From: Cliona cf. orientalis
Lineage: Eukaryota > Porifera > Demospongiae > Clionaida > Clionaidae
Assembly: GCA_963930775.1 (NCBI GenBank)
Contig: OZ005689.1
Span: 23,186,058 to 23,250,057, forward strand
Direction of reading: 5' to 3'
Length of the DNA stretch: 64,000 nt
Within the stretch, counting starts at the first letter, position 1. The number at the start of each line of letters is the position of its first letter. The notes beneath the pieces are model-generated. The model had not been told where the DNA came from, did not search any database, and saw nothing but the letters and a program-made list of their open reading frames with translations. The translations under genes and the position numbers were made by a program. Positions 23,343 through 34,665 of this stretch are shown one piece after another.

Positions 23343-25813
23343 TTAGTGTTTGAGATATCCAACAGCGGTAGCTACACTGGTAAGTTTACTACTTAGTATC
23401 CTTACATAGTTGAGTATTGGGGGGTATACCACTCCAGTGGAGTGTCCATGTAATTGTGTGTAGTGAGGAAGGAGAGGGTGAGAGAGAGAGGCATTATCGT
23501 CGTTGGTTCCTGTCATGCACAGGGTTGGTTCTCCTTCGCACGCCGTACACATCCACACAGACTCTTTCCTTCGTGGTTGAGAGCGGATGTCCCTACAGTA
23601 GACACAGTGACGCTTGCTGGAATGGGTTGGAAAGTGTTCTGTAGGAATACTGCTATTCGGTGGACAGGGGCGCTTCCTTGGACGGCCAGCACGTTTTCGT
23701 GACATGTACGTCCTTATCAGCTGTTCCGCAAGCATCAGCCAGAAGTGCTTCTGGTCCATAGGGTGACCACTCCTGACATCGAAGGAATGCAAGATTAGGG
23801 CGTTGGTAATGGACACATCCAACAGGAAGCAGAACACGTACTTATAGTTCTTCATACACTTCCATCGTACATGATAACTGCCTCGGAGATGGTCGCTATG
23901 ATCAACCCCGCCCATGTACTCGTTGTACAGGGCAACGCAGAGGGGACACTCAACGTCGATCCTGGTGCCATCTTTTTTCCGTCGTTTCACTGTGGTAAGT
24001 TGTGTAGGATCAGCAAGTGTGCTCGCTACATTTACCACTTTGTTGTCCTTCCATGCAGTGGCCACAATCTTTTCACACTGTCGGAATACCGACCCTCCCC
24101 GCTGATACTTCTTCGCCTCCTCACTGATCTCAGACGGGAAATTCTTCCTGTTTGTCCTGATCGTGCCACAGCCATAGGTTCCCCGTGCAAGAAGTTTATC
24201 CAGTAAGGTGATGGAGGTGAAGTAATTATCAAAGAAGAGCTGGTGGTGTTTCCCCTTCAATGGCTCCGATAGTGTAAGTACTACCTTCTCCTCTAGTGCT
24301 GTTTCTCTCTCTCCCGTAGCACCAGTGTAGACATTGAAGTCGTACAGATACCCATTCAAAGCGTCAGCCATAGCCCAAACCTTGAACCCACGCTTCACAG
24401 GCTTCAGTGGGAGGTACTGCTTCATGCTAGACCGACCTTTGAAGGGTATCATAGCTTCGTCTACACTGAGCTGGGAGTGGGGGTAGTACACGGCCTTGAA
24501 TTTCTGTTTTAGAGCGGATATGATGGGATCGACCTTTTGCAGGCGTGAGAAACCATCTTCACCACGAGCAGGTAGCTTGTCGTTATCGGTGAAGTGGAGA
24601 TACCGTGTAATCTCGAATCTATCGCGGCTGATTCTGTCGGCTATGGGCGCATACCTGAGACTCTTGTCTGTAGACCAGTAGTCTTGGATCTCTGGAAGGC
24701 GATTGATGCCCATAACGATCATGAAGCCGATATACGCCCGTATCTCCTCAGCATTTGTTGTCCACTGCTTATTGGTTTCCCGCAGACACTGTTCCGCGTA
24801 CCGATTTGTTTCTTCCACAATCATGCCCACAAGGTTGTCGTCGAAGAAGAGAGAGAAAATGCCGAGTGGGTCATGAGGTAGAGGTACTGTGCCAGCTCCG
24901 TGCATGGAGTCACTACAACAGGTGTCGCCTGTGTTGACCATTCTGTAATATCATTATTATCATGAATTTTTGTTTGTAATAATTATTATAATAATATTTG
25001 TTATCTTATAGATCATAGTCGGTGCTAGCTCCTGACTGGGCCGAGTTGGTGTCGCCAGACTGGCTGCTCTCAGAAGCTATGAGGTGGGTATACAGATACC
25101 GTCAACACAGGCCACTCCTTGTATTCTTATAATATGCATGCATGCATGCATGCATGCATGTATATACATGTAATTGTTTCATGCTGTTTTGATTTATGCA
25201 TACTGTACATGCATTTACAAGTATGTTAAAATTTTGTACACACACACAGGTAGGTGACACATTCTTTATGTGCATACTCTTGCTTGCTGAGTGTTAGTTT
25301 GGCAGCGTATCACAATTTTATTTACACTACACTTGTGCTGACAAAGTAACACTTAGCAAGCAAAAGTATATCAGAGCCTGTCTATCGATGGAGACATTCT
25401 TATATACCACTGATATACACACATTGTGTGTCCATGCAGCTACATAGTACATGCACAGTGCTTATTAGTTTATGCCATGCCCTAATATTGTGCAGCTGCT
25501 CACAAGTTGGACTTGGAGGAGGTGGAGATTGGCCAACTCTTGGTGCTGGTGATGGCTGAGGGAGCATGTCATCGTAGTCTCCTTTTAGTAGTTTAGTAGA
25601 AGCATTATAGTATTATTATTATTATTCTGGATGGTTTATTGATTATAATTATTATGATTGTATACCTTCTAAAGAGCTATCTGACTCATATTCGTAGTCA
25701 GTATCCATCCCCAAGTCGTCATCACTGCCTCCATCCATCCCATGTCCCAAGCTGTCATCACTGTTTAGATGCTGGAGGATATCCTCAACAGACACTCTGG
25801 ACCTTCGCGCCAT
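23343..25813 (-). CDS. Intact piggyBac transposase
   Basis: One uninterrupted 532-codon frame (24941-23343) contains the whole catalytic core: YIGFMIVMGINRLPEI near residues 70-86, D161 in SVDEAMIPFKGR, D238 in FFDNYFTS, D347 in GGVDHSD, and a C-terminal Cys-rich zinc domain (CVYC at about 446, CTAC at about 465). Upstream acidic exons fit by phase: 25813-25666 (ARRSRVSVEDILQHLNSDD, ending in acidic repeats) and 25581-25504 (DYDDMLPQPSPAPRVGQ); a possible third is near 25070-25020, but its donor is unclear. The enzyme would cut and paste TTAA-flanked DNA. The right TIR is at 26008. It differs strongly from the 16-18 kb copy. Activity is unproven but no lesion is visible. Confidence 0.88.
25133..25160. 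repeat. (GCAT)n microsatellite
   Basis: TGCATGCATGCATG run of about 28 bp, self-complementary, in the intron/5' region of the second piggyBac gene. Confidence 0.9.
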
Positions 25814-25941
25814 GGTCGATAGTAACACTCTCGTGGTTTCCACAAAGCACTTGGAGATAAGTGGACAGCTGCACCGTGACCGCTAGTACACTTATGACAT
25901 CATCCGCCATCGATCGCCGTGATCGAGTGGGAGTTAAGTTA

Positions 25942-26179
25942 ATGATGGGCGTAGCTACCTCGTACAACGCTCACGCATGCGCCAAAAGGCGCTATCGGCC
26001 CTAAAGGGTTAAACGAGGAGGCGGAGTATAAAAGGGGAGTGGCCCGGTCAGAAAATGGCCGACAGGAAACGGATTGCAGCAAGATTCAAAAATGTCTGCG
26101 AGCTAGCTGTACTATGAATATACACTATACACACATCGCACTTTTTGAAGCGCAAAATAAAGCTAACAAAGCACAGAAC
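25942..26179. repeat. Direct repeat copy A: piggyBac right end plus flank
   Basis: Starts ATGATGGGCGTAGC, includes the piggyBac TIR (reverse strand CCCTTTAGGGCCGATAGCGC) ending at 26008, TTAA (26009-26012), a TATAAAAG box (26027-26034), a short ATG frame (MADRKRIAARFKNVCELAVL) and an AATAAA-like signal near 26153. It recurs at 31173-31442 with 32 extra bases. Confidence 0.9.
26027..26034 (+). promoter_or_regulatory. TATA box in repeat copy A
   Basis: TATAAAAG in the context GGCGGAGTATAAAAGGGG, about 28 bp upstream of an ATG frame. Promoter-like by sequence only. Confidence 0.4.
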
Positions 26180-26616
26180 ATGTATTTCTAATTAAAGAGC
26201 GAAAATGGCGAGTTCTTCGAGGAAACGTAAACGCAAACGTTACATGTTTGACTTGAGCTTCACGACTCTGGAGAAGGAAGCTTTTCTACAGAGACTATAG
26301 AACGTCCGTAGGTTGATGACACCAGCAGGAGCCCCTCTGCTCGAGAACCAGAACCTTGTCTATGCCCTACTCGATCTTCCTGAATCTGGCTCCCATCCGA
26401 CCCCTGACCCCCATAGCGATAATGCTGGCCCAGCTACTAGGTCTTTCATGTGCAACAGTGGTAAGTTATGGAAACTGCCATAGCATGAGTTTGCAAGTAC
26501 AGCAGTAAGTATAAGCTGCTATCATTAATTTAGGAATGTACACTGACGGTGCTTCTGAGGAGCAGTCTTTTTTATCACGGAACGACATTGCTTCTCCGAT
26601 TTAGTTGAAGGGTTGT
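26175..26616 (+). pseudogene. 5' fragment of a Kolobok-like transposase gene (442 bp)
   Basis: Nearly identical to 44931-45372. It contains the first exon (MASSSRKRKRKRYMFDLSFT, later MTPAGAPLLENQNLVYALLD), its GTAAG donor at 26459, the intron and the start of exon 2 (GMYTDGASEEQSFLSRNDIA). The in-frame TAG after EAFLQRL is shared with the other copy. It ends where Penelope sequence begins. At its left edge AGAAC is shared with the end of repeat A. Confidence 0.8.
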
Positions 26617-26720
26617 GAAATGTCTGAGTGGCCGTCTGTGGGAACGCGAGCTGCACGCAAGCACAGAATGATTATTTTATAATAAATTTTCCATTAATAT
26701 ATATATTAAGAATTAGCTTT

Positions 26721-29115
26721 TCAAAGGTATGGATTAGTTCTAACAGTTTCGTCTATTTCTAGATAATTCATGCCCCATGGTTGCATGGAGCACATTTTTC
26801 TGATCCATAGTGTTTCGATTTTCTTCAGTTCAGCCTCTGCTTCTCTCATTGATAGTTTTTCATCGACTTTGGCCACGGGGGCCCATACTAGGTTGTCGAT
26901 GGAACAATCCTCACCGTTAAAGTGGTGTGCCATGTTTCTTCTTATTCCACGCTTGTAGCTTTTGACTACAGCTATATGGTTGTTGATTCTGAAACGAACC
27001 ATTTTGGTTGTTTGTCCAACATAGGCCCTGTGGTGTACTTTACATTTGACTATGTACACTACGTTTCTTGATGTGCATGTGAGGGCCGGGAAGTGGTCAG
27101 GAATTCTGACGTTAATAGTTTAGTAACCTCTGGTGTATTGAGTTGGCCACAATCAGTCTGGGGCAGACTATGCATGTTCTTCGGCCACACCTACTCATTG
27201 GTTTTCTTTTTGAGAATAATTGTAACACGTTTGGTGTTACGGTTGGTAAAGGGTCAGACCTGGGCGGTCTGGAATTTGCTAGGGGGCGGTTCGGCTCGTT
27301 TCCGATTATTTTGCTTCTTACTAGTATGTTCGCTAGTGTTTTGTTTCTTCTCTTTGCTATCATAAGTTTGTCGGGGAAGATTTCTTGGAGGAATTCATCA
27401 GTACAAATTTCTGGCCAATGTGTTCTCAGGATATCCCTGATCGCTTCTATGAGCGGACTGAATTTCACTGGTAGCACTAGGGGTGCCGTGTCGGTCTTCT
27501 TGCCTTTGGCGGACATTAGTTCCTCCCGCCGACTGAATGGATAGGTATCAATAATTTTGGTAAGTTCGCTTGACTTATATCCTCTCTCTATCAATTTTGT
27601 TTTCAATTGTTTGGTAATATTGGTGAAGGTATCTTCTCTCGTATTAGGTATTAGATCGTAGATACCTCTGGATTTCTCCTTTGGGGATAGCGGCTTTAGT
27701 ACACTCCGGTTGGTACGATTTTTTGTGGATGTATAATTGTTTGTTGGTTTTATGTGTGTTTTAACATCCAGGAGGCCTGTTTCTTTGAACTGCGGGCCTT
27801 TGTAGACAGTGACATCAAGGAAGGTGAGTTCACTGTCACTGTGTTCGTATGTGAACTTAATGGTGGGGTGTACTTGGTTTATTTTAGATATGAAGGTTGT
27901 TAGTTCTTCGTTCGAGCCTAGCCAGATGACAAAGATGTCGTCTATGTACCTCTTCCATGTATGGATTTTATCCAGACCAAGGGTTTGGAGTCTTGGTTCA
28001 ATGGATCCCATGAATAGGTTAGCATAGGCTGGGGCCATTTTAGTGCCCATGGCAGTGCCTTGTAATTGCAAGAAGAAGTCTCCGTTGAACTCAATCATGT
28101 TGTTTTTTAGTACAATGTTGAGCATTTCAGTGAGGATTTCTACTGGTGGGCGGAGGGGGTCTGGGTTTTGGTCGTTGTTTAGTGCGTGTATACACGCTTC
28201 AGTACCGTCTCTATGCGGTATGTTTGTGTACAACGATGAGACGTCTATGCTCACCAGGGTGCTGTTTTGTGGGATTGAGGTCGTTGTGACCAATTTGATG
28301 AATTCCATTGAGTCCTTTATAAATGATGGTAGCCTTTGAACTAGGGGGTTGAGCCAGCCGTCTACAAAGCTGGAGATGTTTTCAGTGACCGAGTTTACAC
28401 TGGAAACTATCGGTCTGATACCCATTGGGTTTTTGTATATTTTTTTGAGGAAATATAGCTGAGAGGTTCTGTACTTTTCTGGTGGGGTACAGAAATCAAC
28501 AAATTTGGGTGGTATCCAGCTTTGCCATCTCAGCGTTTTTAGGAAATTTATGATTTTGGAGTAGACAGTAGGTGTGGTGTCATGTTTTAGTTTCCTATAG
28601 ACTGTTGGGTCATCGAGATGTTTGAGACCATCCTCGATATAGTCGTTTCTATTGACTATAACGATGGTGGATCCTTTGTCGGCTTTATTAATCACTATCT
28701 GATTATTGTTTTTCAGCTGTTGAAGTGCGAGCCTTTCCGCTCTCGTTGTGTTGTCACTTCTAGAGTGTTCGGAAGCCGAGGTAACATCTTTTTCGATGTT
28801 TGATAGTATTTGGTTTAAGAGGTCTTTGTTTGTGGTGGGGTGACCGGTGGGGTCACGTTTGTGTTTAAATTTTCTAATTGTGTCCCAGGGATAGTATATT
28901 TTTTCAGCTGGTCCTGTTCTCATTTGAGTATTTGTTTCTTGTGACGGGGGTGTGGGAGTGGTTGTGGTGGGTGGGTTTGTTATTTCCTTTGAGCTAGTTT
29001 GTGTTTTAGCTTTCATTTTGGTTTCATAAATCTTAACCACTTGATTTCTAAATTTACACAGGCCGCGGAGAGCGTCTGATTGGTCAATGTGTTTCGGCTT
29101 TGGGATATAAGACAA
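26721..29115 (-). pseudogene. Penelope-like reverse transcriptase plus GIY-YIG endonuclease, one frameshift
   Basis: The 667-codon RT frame (29115-27112) has VINKADKGSTIVIVNRNDY at about 142-160, IDVSSLYTNIP (D291), QGTAMGTKMAPAYANL (352-367) and the catalytic YIDD at 390-393. Near its end is a Cys linker, CGRRTCIVCP. The endonuclease reads in another frame from about 27105: VRIPDHFPALTC, VVYIVKCKVHHRAYVGQT (GIY-YIG equivalent), RFRINNH and an HFNGE block, ending at 26721. RT and endonuclease are normally one polypeptide, so the shift near 27115 is probably an inactivating indel. No Asn-rich or other extra domain seen. Confidence 0.9.
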
Positions 29116-29233
29116 TCCCTTTGATAAAATGGATAATTCGGCAGAGGATAAAATGTACGAAGATAAGTTTATAATATTTTTAGAGTTAGATGTGAGTTTA
29201 GTTTTTAGTCTATTATGTTTTCTCCTGTGTTTG

Positions 29234-31027
29234 CTATGTCTTCTTTCTTAATTCCAGCCGTTGCGGCTTGGGGGGCCTTGCCAGTTTCTGGCTCCTCTGG
29301 CTCCTCCCCTTTCTCCTCTGCCGCCCTTTCCCCTTCCTCTGGGTGGGCCTTGGCCTCGGCCAGAGTTTTGCCCTTTTAGTGGGGGTAGCCGGGCTCTTAT
29401 CTGTGGGTGGGGAAATGGAGTAAGTGGGTGAATTAATATTATTTTGATCACTTACATCATTCATGCCCTCAAAGAGCATGGTAATGGCTGTCTCCCTATC
29501 CAGAGTTGTGTTTAACACTGGGGGGCCATTGTTGGGTCGCGTTCTCTTGGGGGGTACTTCGGCTGGACCTGCCGGTTCCCTCGTCCTCTTTCTTGAGGAT
29601 CTCTCCGCCAAGTTTTTGGCCTCAGTTTCGCATTTGGTAGAGATGTCATTCAGTGCTTTTGAACTCTGCTCTGGAGTTAGTTGCGATAACCCTCGTCTTC
29701 TGTGGACTCAGCCAGGGAGGTTAGTTCTCCGTTGAGTACATCGATTTTCTCTTTGCTCTCTTTCAGAGCCTTAGAGAAATGTTGTTGAAGTAAGCTGCAT
29801 ACGGCTAGGCCGGCTTTCGACATTTCTTTGTCAACAGCTTCCTGAAGTTCCTTGGTGCCTCGGTAGGCTGTTAGGTTAGGTTCAGCCTTGGTGTGAGTCC
29901 GAGGGGGGGCTTGCCAGCCTTTATAGCTTCTCTAGCATTTTTAAGTGGTGATTAAGGTGGATGCCTTCCAGTGCTGCTTTCTGCAGCTCATCAGATTTCT
30001 TGTTAATGCTCGTTTTGAGACCGCGGTCATGGTCACTTAGTGTACGGGAATCTCCCTCTGGCTCCGATTCGGAGCTCGCGGCATCAAACAAGTGTCCTAT
30101 ATTCAAGGACATCTTTTGTTTTGGTGGCTGTTCTTTGGGTTGGGGGGGGGTTGGTTCTAGTGCTTTCTGTGGCAGTTGGGTTTAGGGTCTCGGGGGGATT
30201 TAGTTCTGGGATCCGGTTTGGGTTTGAGATCTCCGTTGGGTTTGGAACCTCTGGGATATTATTGGTACCCTCGAACAAGTTTGTGTAAACGTCCTCTATG
30301 GGAGGGATGGGCTCCTCGGGGTCCGTGGGCAGTTCCCTACGGTTAGAGAGGAGTGCCGTTTCCGGCGCACTGCGGTTGTGTAGTGTGATAGGGGAGTTTG
30401 CGTTGATTCTAGCGATTATCCCTGCGTGTGTTAAGTTTGCGAAGGGTCTAGAATTCCTCCTCTGGCTGTGGGTTCTCAGAGGGGTGTGGTTTCCCGGGTT
30501 GGGGGTACTGTGGTTAGTGGGTGGTGTGGAGACCACTGGGTTCGGGGTTTGCTGGATATTATCGGGTTGTTCTGGGTGGGGAGGGGAGTTCTCGTCTGCC
30601 TCCGAGTTAGATGGGTTCTGGGGGGGTTGTTCCTCCTCCGTACTGCCTGTGACGTTTGAGGAATGTTCTTCCTCAGACGAAGTGTTTGATGCGACCGACG
30701 GGTCTGTGAATTCGGTACCTTCCGAATAGAGGGACTCACCGGGGACCCAGGTCTGGTCACTCCAGTTATTATAATCGTAGCTGGTGCTACTTGAGTTGGT
30801 GGCACTGGTGCTGCTGGTTTCAGCGCTGCTTGTTTCAGTAGCACTGTCGGACGGGGTTGGTTCCTTTCTTTTGTTGTTCCACCTTCTTTGGCTCTTAGTG
30901 CCTGTGGATGGGGGAATTTTTCAGAGTTAAGATATGATAAATTTGTTGGATTTGTTTCCCTGTTGGACTTACGGCTTTGAAATTTTACTTTGCTTTTTTT
31001 GTTTCTTCCTGATTTATAGGTTGGCAT
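29234..31027 (-). pseudogene. Penelope-like element upstream ORF1 region (Pro-rich, coiled coil), frame broken
   Basis: Overlapping minus-strand frames cover the whole region. The first (from ATG 31027) is basic (MPTYKSGRNKKSKVKFQSRK). A second frame continues Glu/Ser/Pro-rich (ASNTSSEEEHSSNVTGS, THSQRRNSRPFANLTHAGII) to 30084, with MSLNIGHLFDAASSESEPE at 30112-29921, a coiled segment around 29880-29640, and a basic end (29611-29234, SSRKRTREPAGPAEV). The frames change several times, so it is either spliced or mutated. Function unknown; ORF1-like RNA-binding is an inference from composition and position. Confidence 0.5.
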
Positions 31028-31172
31028 TCTCTGCAGGGAGCATGAGAATATGATAAAAGGATAGAGTGTTGTTACTCTGTATTGGTTTGCGTTAGGTTGT
31101 TGACTTTGTTTCGGTCAATGAGCAGTTTAAAAAATTATATTTTTGGTTTTTTTTGTGATGGTTTTTTTAGAT

Positions 31173-31442
31173 ATGATGGGCGTAGCTACCTCGTACAACG
31201 CTCACGCATGCGCCAAAAGGCGCTATCGTCATATACCGCGTGCGCCAAAAGGCGCTATCGGCCCTAAAGGGTTAAACGAGGAGGCGGAGTATAAAAGGGG
31301 AGTGGCCCGGTCAGAAAATGGCCGACAGGAAACGGATTGCAGCAAGATTCAAAAATGTCTGCGAGCTAGCTGTACTATGAATATACACTATACACACATC
31401 ACACTTTTTGAAGCGCAAAATAAAGCTAACAAAGCATAGAAC
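31173..31442. repeat. Direct repeat copy A'
   Basis: Same sequence as 25942-26179 with a 32-bp internal duplication of the GCGCCAAAAGGCGCTATCG segment. It contains a piggyBac-type terminus, TTAA at 31272-31275 and TATAAAAG at 31290-31297. It sits directly upstream of the 31.6-kb gene. Confidence 0.9.
31290..31297 (+). promoter_or_regulatory. TATA box upstream of the 10-exon gene
   Basis: TATAAAAG about 310 bp before the ATG at 31610. It belongs to repeat A', so if used the gene has a transposon-flank promoter. By sequence only. Confidence 0.35.
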
Positions 31443-31609
31443 GAACACTTCTTCGACGACTTCCGGGTTTCAGCTGTTTCAGGCATTTCATGCAAATTGT
31501 AGGAGGAGTCTAGCGCATAGCGCTAGCGCTAGCGCCGAGTCTCTCGGCTAGCCATGGGCCATCTCGCGCTCTATCTCGTATGTCACATGCATGTACTTGC
31601 AGCGCCATC

Positions 31610-34408
31610 ATGGACTTCGTGCCACCTTCAGTTGAAGGATCTCGTAGTGCGGGAGAAGCTGTACACTCCAGGTTTGTCACAACATTAGCCTCAGCGCCGG
31701 GCAACACTGACTTAACTGTTACTGTTGGGCCTGCCAGTGTTAGGCAGAGCACTCTCAAGTGGGACAAGTTTATGAAGCTACAAGAAAAAGTTCGTGAATG
31801 TGGAGAAAGGATCAGTAAGTGCACACACCATAATTATACAGGCTTGATCGGCACTACTGTGACAGTGTGTAGCTGCTGCCACATATTTAATATATTATGA
31901 TTAATATAGGTGTACCCAATGAGCAGTTGTTGGAGTCATTAAAATCAAAAGTATTGCTGCTATGTGAGTGTCACCACAATCATGTGTAATAGCCTTAGCT
32001 ATATAGTACTGAAAGTTCTTTTGTTTTTAACTTTGTAGTGGATGCTTACATGTTGTTTCCATCATGCTCTCAGTATGTGACACAGCTTGGGCAACTAAAA
32101 TATTACTGTACGGAGTGGAAACTATTACTTAGTAAGCCAAGAAGTGACTGCATATACCATAGGTTGGATTTCAATGTGAGTAGATCTAGTGAATGAGAGG
32201 TTGACAATATAATCATTGACAATTGATTTGCGGGAATAAACTTACACAATGATTCAGAAGCACCTTCATTAACTTGGGTCTGCATGCATGTACGTCACAT
32301 CAATTGAGATTTTGATGTATACCTATTAAATTAAACAAGCATGCGATTGGGCATGGATATATGGTTTGGACGTAACAGTTTACCATAGTATTATTAATAA
32401 TAGCACTGTCAGCTCAACAGCTTGGTGTCTGGGATTTCATAGTCCCCACCCCACCACCTCAACCAGTCCGACTCTCTATCTATGATCATGTTCAGTATGA
32501 TAAGGGTAGATGCTTTGCCCTTAGTCACCAAGGTACATATTAGCCTCAGTGTCATGGCGATTATTAATAAGTATTACTACTAAATTATCGCAGTATATGT
32601 TCTTCCATTATACTGAAGGATTATTAAGAGAGAAGATGATATGTATATGTAAAAAGCTCTATGGACTTCAATTAGAGTGCATTAAAGAAGGATATTTTAT
32701 TGGTATGTCTACTTAATTATCGATAGCTATCACACACTTGTCAGCTCCATAGCATCAGAAAATTGGTGCTGTGGGTAGCTAGCTAGTTTATATCAACAAA
32801 ATTTAATTTGAGCTTGAATTATCTCAGATTGCCAATGATAGATTACATAATAGTTACCTCATAACCACAGAAAAGTAAATGACTACTACAGGGATATAAT
32901 AATTAATAATTTTTATTTAAATGTGATTTTCAGATGAACCATCTAAAGAAGTCCAAGGTCAGACATAATAATTATTATCATGTATAAAATTTAATAGTAC
33001 CAGGCAGTGCATAATTATTATAACTTGACTGCACACCTACCACCATATAATATTTCTGTCAACAGAACAAGTAATACATCAATTGGATGAATGGGGTATG
33101 TGACAACCAGTATGTGTATTTATCATTCCCAGAATCTGCATTAAGTTTTGTGTCTGCCATGCACATTCATAAATGATTCATGCTTACAATAACAGTATAA
33201 TTATTACGATATCAATTGACATATATGATTATCTAGGTAAGAGAGTAAGAACTAATGATGTGGGCTATGAGGAGTTAGAGGAATGGAAAGCGATAGCGTC
33301 TACTTTAAAAATACAGTGTATGTCATGCATGCACCTAGTTGATGTTGCAAGTAGACTAAGTAGCCATGCATGAACTTGAATGCATAATAATAATATTTAT
33401 ATCGTTAGCTATATGATAATATTATTATGCATCCTATTTAATTATGTCATCAGATCCACCAGACCAAGAATGTACACACGATCCTGTGATTATCCAACAA
33501 GATCAAGATTTTCTAGGCGAACTAGATGACAATATGGATATTATAATACACTCTGACCCACCAGAGCAAGTGCAAGAGGACCCACGTGATAATCATCAGG
33601 ATGACCAAGGACCCAGACTAAATAATCCTTCTTGTAATGGACAACGTAAGTAAATGGATACTAGTATTATAATATGCAAGCCAATTTACAGCATATAATA
33701 TTAGTTCAGGGTGCAGTTGAGAAGTTTATTGAAGAATATTTACAAGGCCATAGAGAGATGAAGACAATTGGATGTATGCTCAACACAGTAGACAAGAGCA
33801 TTGCTAATAAATATCAAGAAAGTGGTGGTCGTGATCACGAATCCCGTGGCTATAGCAGCGAAGCATTAAAGGAGATGGAATGTCTACAAGCTGAAAATCA
33901 AGCACTTAAGGCACAACTGATGAGTCAACTGGAAGATGTTCAGAAGGAAAATGATGACCTAAAGAGAGCACTGAATAAAATGAAGAGTTGTCAGTCAAGC
34001 CATGATGAGCAAGTTGGTATGCTATTGAAAGAAATCCAGGAACTCAAAAGCAGACTTGAAACTGAAAAGGCAACAAAAAGCCCTGGCCAGACATGCAGTA
34101 CACGTGCACCAGTGAATTGTAGAATTAAGATGTTCAATTCCATACCCAAGAGTTTGAGGAATTTCTATGATCAAATGGAAAATGGAACTGAAGAATTACC
34201 GAAGTTTTCAGAACTAGGAGACTTCAAAACGAATAAGAGCACCAAAGCTGCCTACTGTAAACGTAAGGCTATTTTTAGCTTTATAAAGGCATATGGAGGT
34301 GGTATCGATGAATGTCTTCGTAATTTTGACCACCTTTCTCCACTTCAACTCTATGATCAATGCATAAAGAAGACGAGACAAACAAGTATACTTGCAAGTC
34401 AAGATTAA
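31610..34408 (+). CDS. Intact 10-exon gene, coiled-coil protein of unknown function (540 aa)
   Basis: Exons 31610-31814, 31910-31963, 32039-32175, 32421-32532, 32619-32702, 32934-32957, 33066-33095, 33237-33317, 33454-33645 and 33705-34408 join in one frame with GT-AG borders (1,623 nt including stop). The middle has VWDFIVPTPPPQPVRLSIYD and a Cys pair (ICICKK). An acidic Asp/Gln linker follows. The last exon starts with a coiled coil (EMECLQAENQALKAQLM onward) and ends with a compact block, FNSIPKSLRNFYDQMENG to KAAYCKRKAIFSFIKAYGGG. The spacing of that block recalls GCR1_C-type DNA-binding domains found in some Crypton-related proteins; this is a weak inference. An ISL2EU-like element begins 14 bp after the stop. 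Confidence 0.65.
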
Positions 34409-34665
34409 TAGCCAGTGCATTAATAGGCCTTTTGCGCATAGGCGAAAGTATGCGAGGAAGCCGCGTGACATCACTTCCGGAGTACAGCCCTGGCGTACTT
34501 TCACTATAGCTGACTATGGAGAATAGCCGCATGGCAGCAAAGAAGAGCGCAGCGCGGCCCCTTCAAGCCGTATATATGCTATTTAACCGAAGAAAGCAAA
34601 ACTAGAATCAACCACATGCTAGTCACACTTTGAACGAGTCGCCTACCATCCACCGTTCTCGAGAT

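Larger units (their letters stand above)
26617..31172 (-). mobile_element. Penelope-like retroelement with ORF1 region
   Basis: On the minus strand: a proline/glutamine-rich and coiled-coil ORF1 region (31027 to about 29234), reverse transcriptase (29115-27112) and GIY-YIG endonuclease (to 26721), then about 100 bp of 3' sequence. Boundaries are set by the flanking repeat A' and by the Kolobok-like fragment. Penelope-like elements prime reverse transcription at a nick made by the GIY-YIG domain. Confidence 0.9.

Noticed and set aside
25942..31442. LTRs of an LTR retrotransposon
   Set aside because: The repeats have a TATA box and an AATAAA-like signal, but contain a piggyBac terminus, lack TG...CA ends, and the interior has no gag, integrase or primer-binding site.
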